Below are positions 46,725 to 54,730 of a DNA stretch of 64,000 nucleotides, in pieces; position 1 is the first letter of the stretch; every line of letters begins with the position of its first letter. Source of the stretch: Flavobacteriales bacterium (lineage in GTDB: Bacteria > Bacteroidota > Bacteroidia > Flavobacteriales_F > PHOS-HE28); NCBI GenBank assembly GCA_019912395.1, contig JAIOIH010000055.1, positions 54,303-118,302 of the forward strand. Reading direction: 5' to 3'. A model generated the notes under the pieces. That model searched no databases. It was not told where the DNA came from and saw nothing but the letters and a program-made list of their open reading frames with translations. Made by a program: the position numbers and the translations under genes.

Positions 46725-47819
46725 ATGAAGATCAAGGAGGTGGTCCGGGTTCTGGACCAATGGGCACCGCCTGTGCTCCAGGAGGAATACGATAACTGCG
46801 GCCTGCAAACGGGCGATCCGGAAGCCGAGGTGGATTCCGCCCTCATCACCTTGGACTGTACCGAGGCCGTGGTGGCGGAAGCGGTGAAGCATGAGTGCGG
46901 GCTGATCATCACGCATCACCCGGTGATCTTCAAGGGAGTGAAGTCGCTAACCGGTCGAAACGAGGTGGAACGCACACTACTGGCGGCGATCCGCGCCAAC
47001 GTGGCCATCCATGCCATCCATACCAACCTGGACAATGTGATCGACGGGGTGAACAGCGAGATCGCCTCGCGCCTCGGATTGAAGTCACTGCAAGTGTTGG
47101 ATCCGAAGCCGGGACAATTGCGCAAGCTATCCGTCTTTGTTCCGAACAGTCACTCCGATGCCGTTCGGGATGCTCTCTTTTCCGCTGGTGCTGGCCACCT
47201 GGGGGCGTATGACGAATGCAGCTTCAACACCGTCGGTATGGGCACTTTCCGCGCCGGCGAAGGCACCTCCCCCTTCGTGGGAAGGCACGGCGAACGGCAC
47301 GGTGAGGAGGAGACTCGGGTGGAGGTACTATGTCCGGCGGTCGTGGAGCACGCCGTGGTCGGGGCCCTGTTGGCCGCTCATCCCTATGAGGAAGTGGCCT
47401 ACGACCTTTATCCGCTTTTGAACACGCATGGCGGCATCGGGAGCGGGCTGCTGGGTGAATGGGAGGAAGGCGTGTCCGAAGCGGTCTTTTTGGCCAAGCT
47501 GAAAGCGGAGTTCGGTACTCCGGTCATCCGGCACACCCGCCTTCGTGGGAAACCGGTACGTCGGGTGGCCCTGTGCGGTGGGTCAGGGGCCTTTCTTATT
47601 GGCAAGGCACTTGACGCTGGAGCGGATGCGTACGTAACGGGCGACGTGAAATACCACGAATTTTTTCTGCCGGAAGGCCGCTTGCTTCTGGCGGATATCG
47701 GCCATTTCGAGAGTGAGCAATTCACCCCCGTACTGATCCAGCGCCGGTTGGCCGGGATTCTGCCTACCTTTGCCACCCGTTTATCGGAAACGGGCACCAA
47801 TCCCATCCATTTTCATTGA
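46725..47819 (+). CDS. Nif3-like dinuclear metal centre protein
   Basis: Hexameric toroid protein of the Nif3/YqfO family, often annotated as GTP cyclohydrolase 1 type 2; true function is uncertain. The 364-residue form contains the middle insertion domain typical of YqfO (about 125-230). Metal-ligand regions are NCGLQTGDP, CGLIITHHPVIFKGVKSL, AIHTNLDNVIDGVN and, at the end, DVKYHEFFL and ADIGHFESEQ. The ATG at 46725 fits the family start (MKIKEVVRVLDQWAPP). The zinc-ribbon protein gene begins two bases after its stop. Confidence 0.92.
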   Translation: MKIKEVVRVLDQWAPPVLQEEYDNCGLQTGDPEAEVDSALITLDCTEAVVAEAVKHECGLIITHHPVIFKGVKSLTGRNEVERTLLAAIRANVAIHAIHTNLDNVIDGVNSEIASRLGLKSLQVLDPKPGQLRKLSVFVPNSHSDAVRDALFSAGAGHLGAYDECSFNTVGMGTFRAGEGTSPFVGRHGERHGEEETRVEVLCPAVVEHAVVGALLAAHPYEEVAYDLYPLLNTHGGIGSGLLGEWEEGVSEAVFLAKLKAEFGTPVIRHTRLRGKPVRRVALCGGSGAFLIGKALDAGADAYVTGDVKYHEFFLPEGRLLLADIGHFESEQFTPVLIQRRLAGILPTFATRLSETGTNPIHFH

Positions 47820-47821
47820 CC

Positions 47822-48634
47822 ATGGCGAAGAGCGCAACCAAGACCGCCGAGAAGGAGGCGAAGCCCACGAAGGCAGCAACGAAAGCCGAGAATGCAGTCG
47901 CGGCAAAGCTGGTGGAACTTTACCGTTTGCAGTACTATGACTCCCTGGTGGACAAGATCCAGACCCAACGTGGTGAGCTGCCCTTGGAGGTCCAGGACCT
48001 GGAGGACGAGGTGGCAGGCTTGGAGACCCGGATGAACAAACTGACCGAGGACCTCAAGGAGGCCGAAACGGCAGTGAGCGACAAGAACAACTTCATCAAG
48101 GATGCCAAGGCCAGCATCAAGAAGTACGAGGCACAGCAATCCAAGGTGCGCAATAACCGCGAGTACGACTCCTTGAGCAAGGAGATCGAATTCCAGAACT
48201 TGGAGATCCAGTTGGCCGAGAAGCGCATCAAGGAGGGCAAATTCGCCATTGAGAGCAAGAGCGCCATGGTGGAGGAGAGCAAGAAGCTGTACAAGGACCG
48301 TAAAAAGGACTTGGACCTGAAGAAAAAGGAGTTGGACGCCATCATTGCGGAGACCGAGAAGGAGGAGAAGGACCTGACCAAGAAGAGCGAGACCGCCGCC
48401 AAGGCCATCGAGGAACGATTGCTCAAGGCCTATCGCCGGATCCGTGGCAATGCCCGCAATGGACTGGCCGTCGTACACATGGAGAGGGGGTCGTGCGGTG
48501 GATGCTTCAATTCGATCCCACCGCAGCGGCAGTTGGACATCGCCAGCCACAAGAAGATCATCGTCTGTGAGCACTGCGGCCGGATCCTCGTCGACGAATC
48601 GATCGTGGACGAAGTGTCCGGGCCAAATAGTTGA
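47822..48634 (+). CDS. Coiled-coil protein with C4 zinc ribbon
   Basis: A 270-residue protein. After a Lys/Ala-rich N-terminus it has a long antiparallel-type coiled coil (about 30-200; Glu, Lys and Leu rich, with the conserved KVRNNREYDSLSKEIE), then a C4 zinc ribbon with CGGCFNSIPPQ and CEHCGRIL. This is the family usually annotated as C4-type zinc ribbon or CT398-like; members are thought to act in nucleic-acid or secretion-related assemblies, without firm proof. The ATG at 47822 is preferred to an overlapping TTG. TACCTTTG at 47765-47772 inside the Nif3 gene could be an internal promoter. Confidence 0.88.
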   Translation: MAKSATKTAEKEAKPTKAATKAENAVAAKLVELYRLQYYDSLVDKIQTQRGELPLEVQDLEDEVAGLETRMNKLTEDLKEAETAVSDKNNFIKDAKASIKKYEAQQSKVRNNREYDSLSKEIEFQNLEIQLAEKRIKEGKFAIESKSAMVEESKKLYKDRKKDLDLKKKELDAIIAETEKEEKDLTKKSETAAKAIEERLLKAYRRIRGNARNGLAVVHMERGSCGGCFNSIPPQRQLDIASHKKIIVCEHCGRILVDESIVDEVSGPNS

Positions 48635-48644
48635 ATGTGATCGC

Positions 48645-48690
48645 ATCCCAATTGAAAAAGCCTCCGACCGGAGGCTTTTTCAATTGGGAT
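48645..48690. terminator. 22-bp perfect palindromic two-way terminator
   Basis: Arms 48645-48666 and 48669-48690 are perfectly complementary over 22 bases around a 2-base centre. The core gcctccg / cggaggc is flanked by A5 and T5 runs, so on both strands a GC-rich hairpin is followed by a U-run. It lies between convergent genes 48634 and 48703. Confidence 0.93.
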
Positions 48691-48702
48691 TTCCCTTGGC
48701 AC

Positions 48703-50190
48703 CTAAGGCCGGAACGCCAACGTCAACATCCCGCGGCTGTCGGTGAGGCGCTCATGCACGGGGGCGACCAGCGCGGGGTCATAGGGGAAGTAATTGATGT
48801 CGCGTGTCCCATATACGCCGGTGAGGTCGATGCTCAGGTGTTTCGAGCGGAATCCCGCGCCGGCCGTATAGCGCATGTAGGACGTGCCTTGGCGCGCATC
48901 GCTGTTGGCATGGGCATCGGGCCAAATGCCCCAGCCACCCCGGAAATACCAAGCACCCGCCCGCCACTCCGTACCTACCCGGACACTGTGGGTGGCACGG
49001 AAGTCCGACCGTATCGCATCATTTTCCGTACTGAAGTCATAGTCGTCGATGCGGTCCAGGCTCTTGTTCAATTTCGCTTGCCTGAAGTCCGTGTAGCCAT
49101 AGTCGATGCTCACCAGACCATGTTGCCCGGCGATATAGGCCGCCGAGACCAGCACGTTCCATGGAGTGCGTACCCGGTAGTTGAAACTGCCATCCGGTGA
49201 ATCCTTGATATAGCGTGTATTGCCGTTGGCATCCGGCGTGCGGAAGTGCGTGGACATGCTGTACGTATACGCATCGCTGAGCTGAAGCCATTTGGGGCTA
49301 TGGAATGCCAAGCCCAGGCGCACATGATCACCCATCCGCCCGATCACGCCCAGTTTCAGGTCCACACCACTGCCCGTGGTCAGTAGTTTCTCGGTGTAGT
49401 TCAGGTCCTTCAGGTCAAGAGCGGTGTCCAACGAGGTTTCCTGATGGGAGGTCTGTCGCTCATAGCGCACGCCCGTGAGGCCGATCGTGGCACCGACGTA
49501 GAGTTTGTCGAGATAGTTCGCGGCGTAGAAAAAACTGGTCGTGTTCATCCGGCCTGCGGTACTGATGCGGTGATCCTGTGCCACGGCACTGCCGAAGGGA
49601 ATGGTGCTGATGTACGTATTGGCCGTTGTATCCAACGGGTCGATGCCATAGGTCTCATAGGCCAGATCACTGGTAAAGGGAAAGTCCACGGCCAAATAAC
49701 CTGGCGCGGTCCCGTTGGCCTCGTTCACGAACTTTTGGAGGATGGTGCTCGGCACCTCATTGCCCACCGCATGTTCTTCCCAGTGGAAGCTGGCCTGCCG
49801 ATCAAAGGAGATGCCAAAAACCCCGCTACGCCAGTCCGAGCCATGGTCATTCGGGGAACTGAGGATCAGCGACAGGTTCCCGAAACTGAAGCGGTTGTCA
49901 CTGTCAGTTGCAGTGGTGCCGTAGTAATCACTTTTGCTGTTGTTCACCTCGAATTGGGGTGTCAAGGAGAACTCGCTGGTGTTGTACAGCCCGAATCCTG
50001 CCGGGTTTGTTGTGGCACTCCCCGGGTCCGCGCCCACCGCACCCATGGCTCCGCCCAAGGCCCAGCTGCGCGCGGTCCCTCCGGGAAGGATGCTGGAGAA
50101 TCGGAGCGCGTCCTCCTCGTTCTGACCAAAGACCTGCACAGTGGCAAAGCTGAGGAGGAACAGGGAAGCGATGGAAGGTCGGATGATCAT
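48703..50190 (-). CDS. FadL/OmpP1-family outer-membrane transport protein
   Basis: Outer-membrane barrel of 495 residues with a signal peptide (MIIRPSIASLFLLSFATVQVFG). The FadL/OmpP1/TodX signature is at the N-terminus: ARSWALGGAMGAVGADPGSA followed by TTNPAGFGLYNTSEFSLTP. Repeating amphipathic strands fill the rest (RLGLAFHSPKWLQLSDAYTY, WNVLVSAAYIAGQHGLVSID, LSIDLTGVYGTRD). Family members take up hydrophobic compounds such as fatty acids. It starts three bases after the stop of the Tyr/Gly-rich lipoprotein gene, so the two form an operon. Confidence 0.87.
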   Translation of the reverse strand: MIIRPSIASLFLLSFATVQVFGQNEEDALRFSSILPGGTARSWALGGAMGAVGADPGSATTNPAGFGLYNTSEFSLTPQFEVNNSKSDYYGTTATDSDNRFSFGNLSLILSSPNDHGSDWRSGVFGISFDRQASFHWEEHAVGNEVPSTILQKFVNEANGTAPGYLAVDFPFTSDLAYETYGIDPLDTTANTYISTIPFGSAVAQDHRISTAGRMNTTSFFYAANYLDKLYVGATIGLTGVRYERQTSHQETSLDTALDLKDLNYTEKLLTTGSGVDLKLGVIGRMGDHVRLGLAFHSPKWLQLSDAYTYSMSTHFRTPDANGNTRYIKDSPDGSFNYRVRTPWNVLVSAAYIAGQHGLVSIDYGYTDFRQAKLNKSLDRIDDYDFSTENDAIRSDFRATHSVRVGTEWRAGAWYFRGGWGIWPDAHANSDARQGTSYMRYTAGAGFRSKHLSIDLTGVYGTRDINYFPYDPALVAPVHERLTDSRGMLTLAFRP

Positions 50191-50193
50191 GGT

Positions 50194-51078
50194 CTAACGG
50201 GGCCTAGGGCTCGATATCCGGTCACTCCCGCTGTTCCCTCCACCAGACCGGGAGGGACTGGAAATTGAATTGTCACTATTGCGGGAAGGGCGGGCCGCCG
50301 GTTCCCGGGTGGTCGAGCGCGAAGGGGTGCTCGGGGCAGTGATGCGACCGGAACGTGTGCCAGGGAGTGTGGGCGGCTGGTAGGTGGAACTTCGCGAAGG
50401 GTTGGCTGAAGGGATCAGGCTGGCAGGGTTCCGCATCATGCGCGGTGCGTTCGGCGTGGTGGTATGATCGGAGCCGGTTGCCATGGAAGGCCGAGGTGCG
50501 TAAACAACATTCCCGTACCCGGATGATTCGTAGCAGCCATAGCAACCACCCCAGGGACCTTGGTACGGACCATATCCCGTTCCGTACCCTCCGTACCCGG
50601 GGCCATAGTTGCCATATCCGTAGTAACCGTACGGGTTATAGCCGTAGCCGCTGGTCCAGCTATTGCCCCAGTAGGGGTTATACCCGTAACCTCCGGCGTA
50701 GCCCGTCCCGAAGCCAATGCTCATGCTGCCGAATGTGGTGGGCCAGCCATAGCTCATGCCCATGCCATAGCTGGGTCCGTAGCTGCTGATGCCCGTACCG
50801 AAACCGAAACGACCGTAGTTGTAATAGTACGGGTCGTTATAGGTCATATCGTAATAGTCGCGATAGGCCGCATTGGCCCGTTGGGATTCGGCGGGATCGT
50901 AATACGCGTCCGTAGCGGACGAGGTCTCCGCCGGAGGTGCATCGCTGGCGCTTGCTGCCGCCATGGCCTGCCTGTCCGGGATGGTATATACGTCGTCCGC
51001 CACGGATGCCGTTTCTCGAAGGGAACCACATGCTACCAGAAGCAGGAGCATGGGTGCTATGTAGGTCATGTGTTTCAT
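50194..51078 (-). CDS. Tyr/Gly-rich low-complexity lipoprotein
   Basis: A 294-residue lipoprotein with lipobox Cys17 (LLLLVAC). Residues about 55-190 are extremely rich in Tyr, Gly, Asn and Pro, with more than 30 tyrosines in runs such as [13 protein letters not shown] and [20 protein letters not shown]. Residues about 200-294 are a Ser/Pro/Thr/Arg-rich tail ([19 protein letters not shown]). No folded domain is recognisable. Composition resembles sticky or prion-like low-complexity surface proteins. It is co-transcribed with the FadL-like porin, three bases downstream. The function is unknown; surface coating or adhesion is an inference from composition only. Confidence 0.75.
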   Translation of the reverse strand: MKHMTYIAPMLLLLVACGSLRETASVADDVYTIPDRQAMAAASASDAPPAETSSATDAYYDPAESQRANAAYRDYYDMTYNDPYYYNYGRFGFGTGISSYGPSYGMGMSYGWPTTFGSMSIGFGTGYAGGYGYNPYWGNSWTSGYGYNPYGYYGYGNYGPGYGGYGTGYGPYQGPWGGCYGCYESSGYGNVVYAPRPSMATGSDHTTTPNAPRMMRNPASLIPSANPSRSSTYQPPTLPGTRSGRITAPSTPSRSTTREPAARPSRNSDNSISSPSRSGGGNSGSDRISSPRPR

Positions 51079-51166
51079 CTGGAACGGGCTTTCGTGCAGC
51101 GGGCGGCAGCGCTTACTTTCGCCACTTCACCCAAGGAACAAAAATAATACCACAAAACTGTCTCGC

Positions 51167-52636
51167 ATGAGCGATCAACTCACCAAGCGCGGAACGGACT
51201 ACGCTCAATGGTACAACGATCTGGTGTTGAAGGCCGACCTGGCCGAGCATAGCGACGTTCGTGGTTGCATGGTGATCAAGCCGCACGGCTATGCCATTTG
51301 GGAGAAAATGCAGGGGGCGCTGGATGCCATGTTCAAGGCCACGGGGCATGTGAACGCCTATTTCCCGCTGTTCATACCCAAAAGCTATCTCGCTAAGGAG
51401 GCCAGTCATGTGGAAGGCTTCGCCAAAGAGTGTGCCGTTGTGACGCATTACCGGCTCAAGAGCGATCCGGAGCATGGGATCATCGTGGACCCGGAGGCCA
51501 AGTTGGAGGAGGAACTCATCGTGCGCCCTACTAGCGAAACGATTATTTGGAACACGTACCGCGGATGGATCAAGAGCTACCGCGATCTGCCGCTGCTGAT
51601 CAACCAATGGGCCAATGTGGTCCGCTGGGAGTTGCGCACGCGGCTCTTTCTGCGCACGTCAGAATTTCTTTGGCAGGAAGGCCATACCGCGCATGCCACC
51701 CGAGCGGAGGCGGAGGAGGAGGCCCGGCGCATGCTCGATGTCTATGCCACCTTCGCGGAGGAGTGGTTGGCCATGCCGGTGATCAAGGGCGTGAAGACCG
51801 CCAGTGAACGCTTCGCAGGCGCGGTGGATACATATTGCATTGAGGCCCTGATGCAGGATGGCAAGGCACTGCAAGCGGGTACGTCGCACTTTCTGGGCCA
51901 GAATTTCGCCAAGGCGTTCGATGTGCTTTTCACGAATAAGGAGAACCAGCAGGAGTACGTGTGGGCATCGAGTTGGGGGGTAAGTACCCGCTTGATGGGA
52001 GCACTGATCATGACCCACAGCGATGATCAAGGTTTGGTGCTGCCGCCGAAACTGGCACCCGTGCAAGTGGCCATCGTGCCCATCGCCAAGAACGGGGAAC
52101 AGCTCGACGCGATCGATGCCTATGTGAAGCCCATGCTGGAGGCCCTGCGTTCCAAGGGCATTACCGTGAAATACGATAACGACGACAAGCGCAAACCGGG
52201 TTGGAAATTCGCCGAGTACGAGTTCAAGGGCTACCCTGTGCGGATCGCGGTGGGCCCGCGCGACATGGAGAACGGCACCGTGGAAGTGGCTCGTCGCGAC
52301 ACGCTGGAAAAGCAGGTGATGCAAGCGGCCGGCATCGCCGAGAAAGTGGAGCACCTCCTCGAGGCCATTCAGGACAATCTCTACCGAAAGGCATTGACCA
52401 TGCGCGAGGAGAACATGCACGTGGTGGACAGCTATGATGAGTTCAAGGACCGGATCGGGCAGGGTGGATTTTTCCTGGCCCACTGGGATGGCACGCCGGA
52501 GACCGAGGAGAAGGTGAAGAACGAGACCAAGGCCACCATCCGCTGCATCCCGCTGGCGGGGGACAAGAAGCCCGGCTCCTGCATGGTCACCGGAAAGCCG
52601 AGCGCCCAGCGCGTCATTTTCGCCAAGGCCTACTGA
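51167..52636 (+). CDS. proS: Proline--tRNA ligase, short (archaeal/eukaryotic-type) form
   Basis: Class II aminoacyl-tRNA synthetase of 489 residues. The ATG at 51167 ([20 protein letters not shown]) fits the family; upstream in-frame sequence lies in the divergent promoter region. Motif 2/3 regions are visible ([53 protein letters not shown]), then an anticodon-binding domain and a C-terminal ProS-C part ([20 protein letters not shown]). It lacks the editing insertion of the long bacterial form. The stop overlaps the next gene (TGATG). Confidence 0.96.
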   Translation: MSDQLTKRGTDYAQWYNDLVLKADLAEHSDVRGCMVIKPHGYAIWEKMQGALDAMFKATGHVNAYFPLFIPKSYLAKEASHVEGFAKECAVVTHYRLKSDPEHGIIVDPEAKLEEELIVRPTSETIIWNTYRGWIKSYRDLPLLINQWANVVRWELRTRLFLRTSEFLWQEGHTAHATRAEAEEEARRMLDVYATFAEEWLAMPVIKGVKTASERFAGAVDTYCIEALMQDGKALQAGTSHFLGQNFAKAFDVLFTNKENQQEYVWASSWGVSTRLMGALIMTHSDDQGLVLPPKLAPVQVAIVPIAKNGEQLDAIDAYVKPMLEALRSKGITVKYDNDDKRKPGWKFAEYEFKGYPVRIAVGPRDMENGTVEVARRDTLEKQVMQAAGIAEKVEHLLEAIQDNLYRKALTMREENMHVVDSYDEFKDRIGQGGFFLAHWDGTPETEEKVKNETKATIRCIPLAGDKKPGSCMVTGKPSAQRVIFAKAY

Positions 52637-53340
52637 TGACCGGGAAGAAGAAAGAGAGGGATCCCAAGTTGATGATCCTGGACCTGATGGCCGAGAAGGC
52701 GGGCATGAAGCAGGACGTTCATGCCAGGACCAAGGAAACCTTCGCCATGTTGAAGGAGGAATTAAAGGCCCTTGCGGAACAGCTGGGTACTGCCATTGCC
52801 GCACGGGACCCCCGCTTGAAGGTGGAGTACAGTGAGCAGGGCGACCTCTCCGCGCAGGTGGTGGCGGCTGGTGACACGGTCATCTTTACCATGCACACCA
52901 ATGTGTTCCGGCTCGATCAGAGCAATAACCTGTGGAGAACAAGCTACCTGGAAGCTGATGAGCTGCGCGGGTATTTCGGCGTGGTCAACGTCTACAATTT
53001 CCTCAGCGACTCCTTCCGTTTCGACCGGGAGCACGACCTGGGGTATCTCGTGGCCCGGATCTTCCTGAACAAGGACGGGCACTTCTTCGTGCAGGGCCGA
53101 AAGCAGCTCGGGTTCCTGTACAACGACCTCGCGGATGCGGTACTGGACCGGCCTGCGATCCAGAAGGTGATCTGCTCGGTGATCCTGTATGTCCTGAATT
53201 TCGACTTGTTGGTGCCGCCCTATGACCAGGTGAACCAGGTCACCGTGGAGGAAATGAAGCAGCTGAACATGAACTCCATGATCAGTACCGGTAAGCGGCT
53301 GGGCTTCCGCTTTCAGGCCGATTCGGATGAAGTGACTTGA
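52636..53340 (+). CDS. Conserved cytoplasmic protein of unknown function, coupled to proS
   Basis: A 234-residue soluble protein without signal or membrane segment. The N-terminus is Lys-rich and helical ([20 protein letters not shown]), then comes an alpha/beta domain with FTMHTNVFRLDQSN, VVNVYNFLSDSFRFDRE, GYLVARIFLNKDGHFFVQGR and a helix LVPPYDQVNQVTVEEMKQLN. I do not recognise a named family. It begins in the stop codon of proS (TGATG) and is followed by tRNA-Glu, so it may be linked to translation, but only by position. Confidence 0.72.
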   Translation: MTGKKKERDPKLMILDLMAEKAGMKQDVHARTKETFAMLKEELKALAEQLGTAIAARDPRLKVEYSEQGDLSAQVVAAGDTVIFTMHTNVFRLDQSNNLWRTSYLEADELRGYFGVVNVYNFLSDSFRFDREHDLGYLVARIFLNKDGHFFVQGRKQLGFLYNDLADAVLDRPAIQKVICSVILYVLNFDLLVPPYDQVNQVTVEEMKQLNMNSMISTGKRLGFRFQADSDEVT

Positions 53341-53348
53341 TGCCGGGA

Positions 53349-53379
53349 TTTGGTCGTATCGCGGAACTGGCTATTTTTG
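53349..53379 (+). promoter_or_regulatory. Promoter of tRNA-Glu
   Basis: TTTG at 53349-53352 and TATTTTTG at 53372-53379 are 19 bases apart, the best match in this window to the Bacteroidota TTTG-N(17-23)-TAnnTTTG promoter. The -7 box ends 42 bases before the mature tRNA. Confidence 0.8.
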
Positions 53380-53421
53380 CGCCCCGCAAGCCGAACACGA
53401 GGCTTCCGGAATTGACATCAT

Positions 53422-53493
53422 GGCCCGTTCGTCTAGGGGTTAGGACGCGTCCCTTTCACGGATGAAACAGGGGTTCGATTCCCCTACGGGCTA
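53422..53493 (+). tRNA. tRNA-Glu (anticodon TTC)
   Basis: Full cloverleaf of 72 bases. The acceptor ggcccgt pairs with acgggct (G1-U72 wobble), the D arm is gtctaggggttaggac, and the anticodon stem cgtcc/ggatg encloses the loop ctttcac with anticodon TTC. The T arm is aggggttcgattcccct, and the discriminator is A. CCA is not encoded. A good promoter precedes it and a hairpin follows it. Confidence 0.97.
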
Positions 53494-53499
53494 CGAGCG

Positions 53500-53540
53500 A
53501 ACCGCCGCATTCCTTGCACAGGCAAGGGGTTGCGGCGGTT
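53500..53540 (+). terminator. Hairpin terminator after tRNA-Glu
   Basis: Arms aaccgccgca (53500-53509) and tgcggcggtt (53531-53540) pair perfectly, and inside them ccttgc pairs with gcaagg around a 4-base loop, with a small internal mismatch. Only a short T-run follows, so efficiency is uncertain. Confidence 0.65.
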
Positions 53541-53956
53541 TCGCATGTTCGGGTGCGGCATGTGCACGGCTGTGGTTCATTCGGTGACCGGCCCGGACGC
53601 TCGGCCCAACGGGTCCCCATTGGACTCGTACGAGCAGAACAGTGCGTGCTCCGTACTTCGCCCACATGATCAACGCAGATCGGCAATTATCGGAATTCGT
53701 GATGCCTTCGTTCTCCCGGATCGGTCATCAGCGGGACCGAATGGCTCCGAACACGCAGGGAGAAATACGGACGCTCTTTTCCCGTTCAAGTGAAATGCCT
53801 TGCCGCACAAGTTGCCGAACCCGTGCAAGGGTGGAACCCGTATGCAACCCGGACGGTCGGGGCACGTATATTTGGACCTTCCTGCCAGCGGGCAGTGCAG
53901 CAACTATCCAGAAAGGGGTCCGTCAGACGGACAGATCAGCGGAAAACCAGCTCTGA
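53541..53956 (+). other. Untranslated region ahead of the exopolysaccharide operon
   Basis: No gene is supported in these 416 bases. A TATATTTG box at 53867-53874 fits the -7 motif but has no convincing -33 partner; a 14-base string around it is identical to the one upstream of the 11208 gene. Two small hairpins lie in the presumed leader: ctgcc-agcg-ggcag (53882-53895) and gtccgt-cag-acggac (53918-53932), the latter 24 bases before the ATG of the first gene. No JUMPstart/ops-like element was seen. Confidence 0.5.
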
Positions 53957-54730
53957 ATGAAAGTGACGAAGATCGTTATCGCCTTCGCCGTGATGGCCCT
54001 GTTGGCCTCTTGTGTGAGCAAGCGCAGTATCAACTACCTGCATGATAGTTCCTTGAGCAACACGAGCAAGCTCTTCCCGAACCGCAAATTCGAGTACCGC
54101 ATCCAGGTGAACGATGTGCTCAGCATCCGGGTCTTGGGGCTTGATGATGCCAATGCACGGCTTTTCAACGTGGAAGCGACCAATTCCAGCCTCTCCTTGA
54201 ATGATGCAGCCCTCTACGTGAACGGCTTCTCCGTGGACAAGTCCGGCAATGTGCAGCTCCCTTCGGTCGGCAAGGTCAGGATGCAGGGTCTTACCGTGGG
54301 TGAGGCGCAGGAACTGTTGCAACGGAAGATCAACGAATATTTCGCGAACGCCACGGTGATCTTGAAGCTCGTGAGTTTTCGCGTAAGCGTACTGGGTGCC
54401 GTGGAACGCCCGGGGACCTACTTTGTCTACAACAACCAGATCACTCTTCTTGAGGCATTGGCGCAGGCGGGAGGGCCTTCCGAGATGGGTGACAAACAGC
54501 ACGTCACCTTGATGCGCCAGAGCGACCAAGGGACCCAGGCCCTGTATTTGAACTTGGGCAAAACCGAGGTGCTGAGCAGCGAATACTACTATTTGCTGCC
54601 CAATGATGTGGTGTACGTTCCTGCCGTGGGTGCCCGCCCCCAGCGGATGAACTTGGAGCTGCTTACTGTCCTTTTTGCAGCGATCAGCGCGACAGCGGTG
54701 GTGATCACCGTGGTGCAGAACCAGAGATGA
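53957..54730 (+). CDS. Polysaccharide export outer-membrane lipoprotein (Wza-like)
   Basis: First gene of the exopolysaccharide operon. Lipoprotein of 257 residues with lipobox Cys19 (ALLASC). The poly-export domain (EYRIQVNDVLSIRVLGLDD ... SGNVQLPSVGKVRMQGLTVGEAQELLQ) is followed by one SLBB domain (FRVSVLGAVERPGTYFVYNN) and a C-terminal hydrophobic helix (LLTVLFAAISATAVVITVV). It forms the outer-membrane exit for polymer. It overlaps the Wzc-like gene by four bases (ATGA). Confidence 0.93.
   Translation: MKVTKIVIAFAVMALLASCVSKRSINYLHDSSLSNTSKLFPNRKFEYRIQVNDVLSIRVLGLDDANARLFNVEATNSSLSLNDAALYVNGFSVDKSGNVQLPSVGKVRMQGLTVGEAQELLQRKINEYFANATVILKLVSFRVSVLGAVERPGTYFVYNNQITLLEALAQAGGPSEMGDKQHVTLMRQSDQGTQALYLNLGKTEVLSSEYYYLLPNDVVYVPAVGARPQRMNLELLTVLFAAISATAVVITVVQNQR

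Noticed and set aside
53422..53493. The tRNA as a phage or island attachment site
   Set aside because: I see no integrase and no repeat of the tRNA 3' end within the window.
53494..53956. Small frames in the gap after tRNA-Glu
   Set aside because: They are short, lack conserved motifs and overlap the hairpin terminator and candidate promoter.
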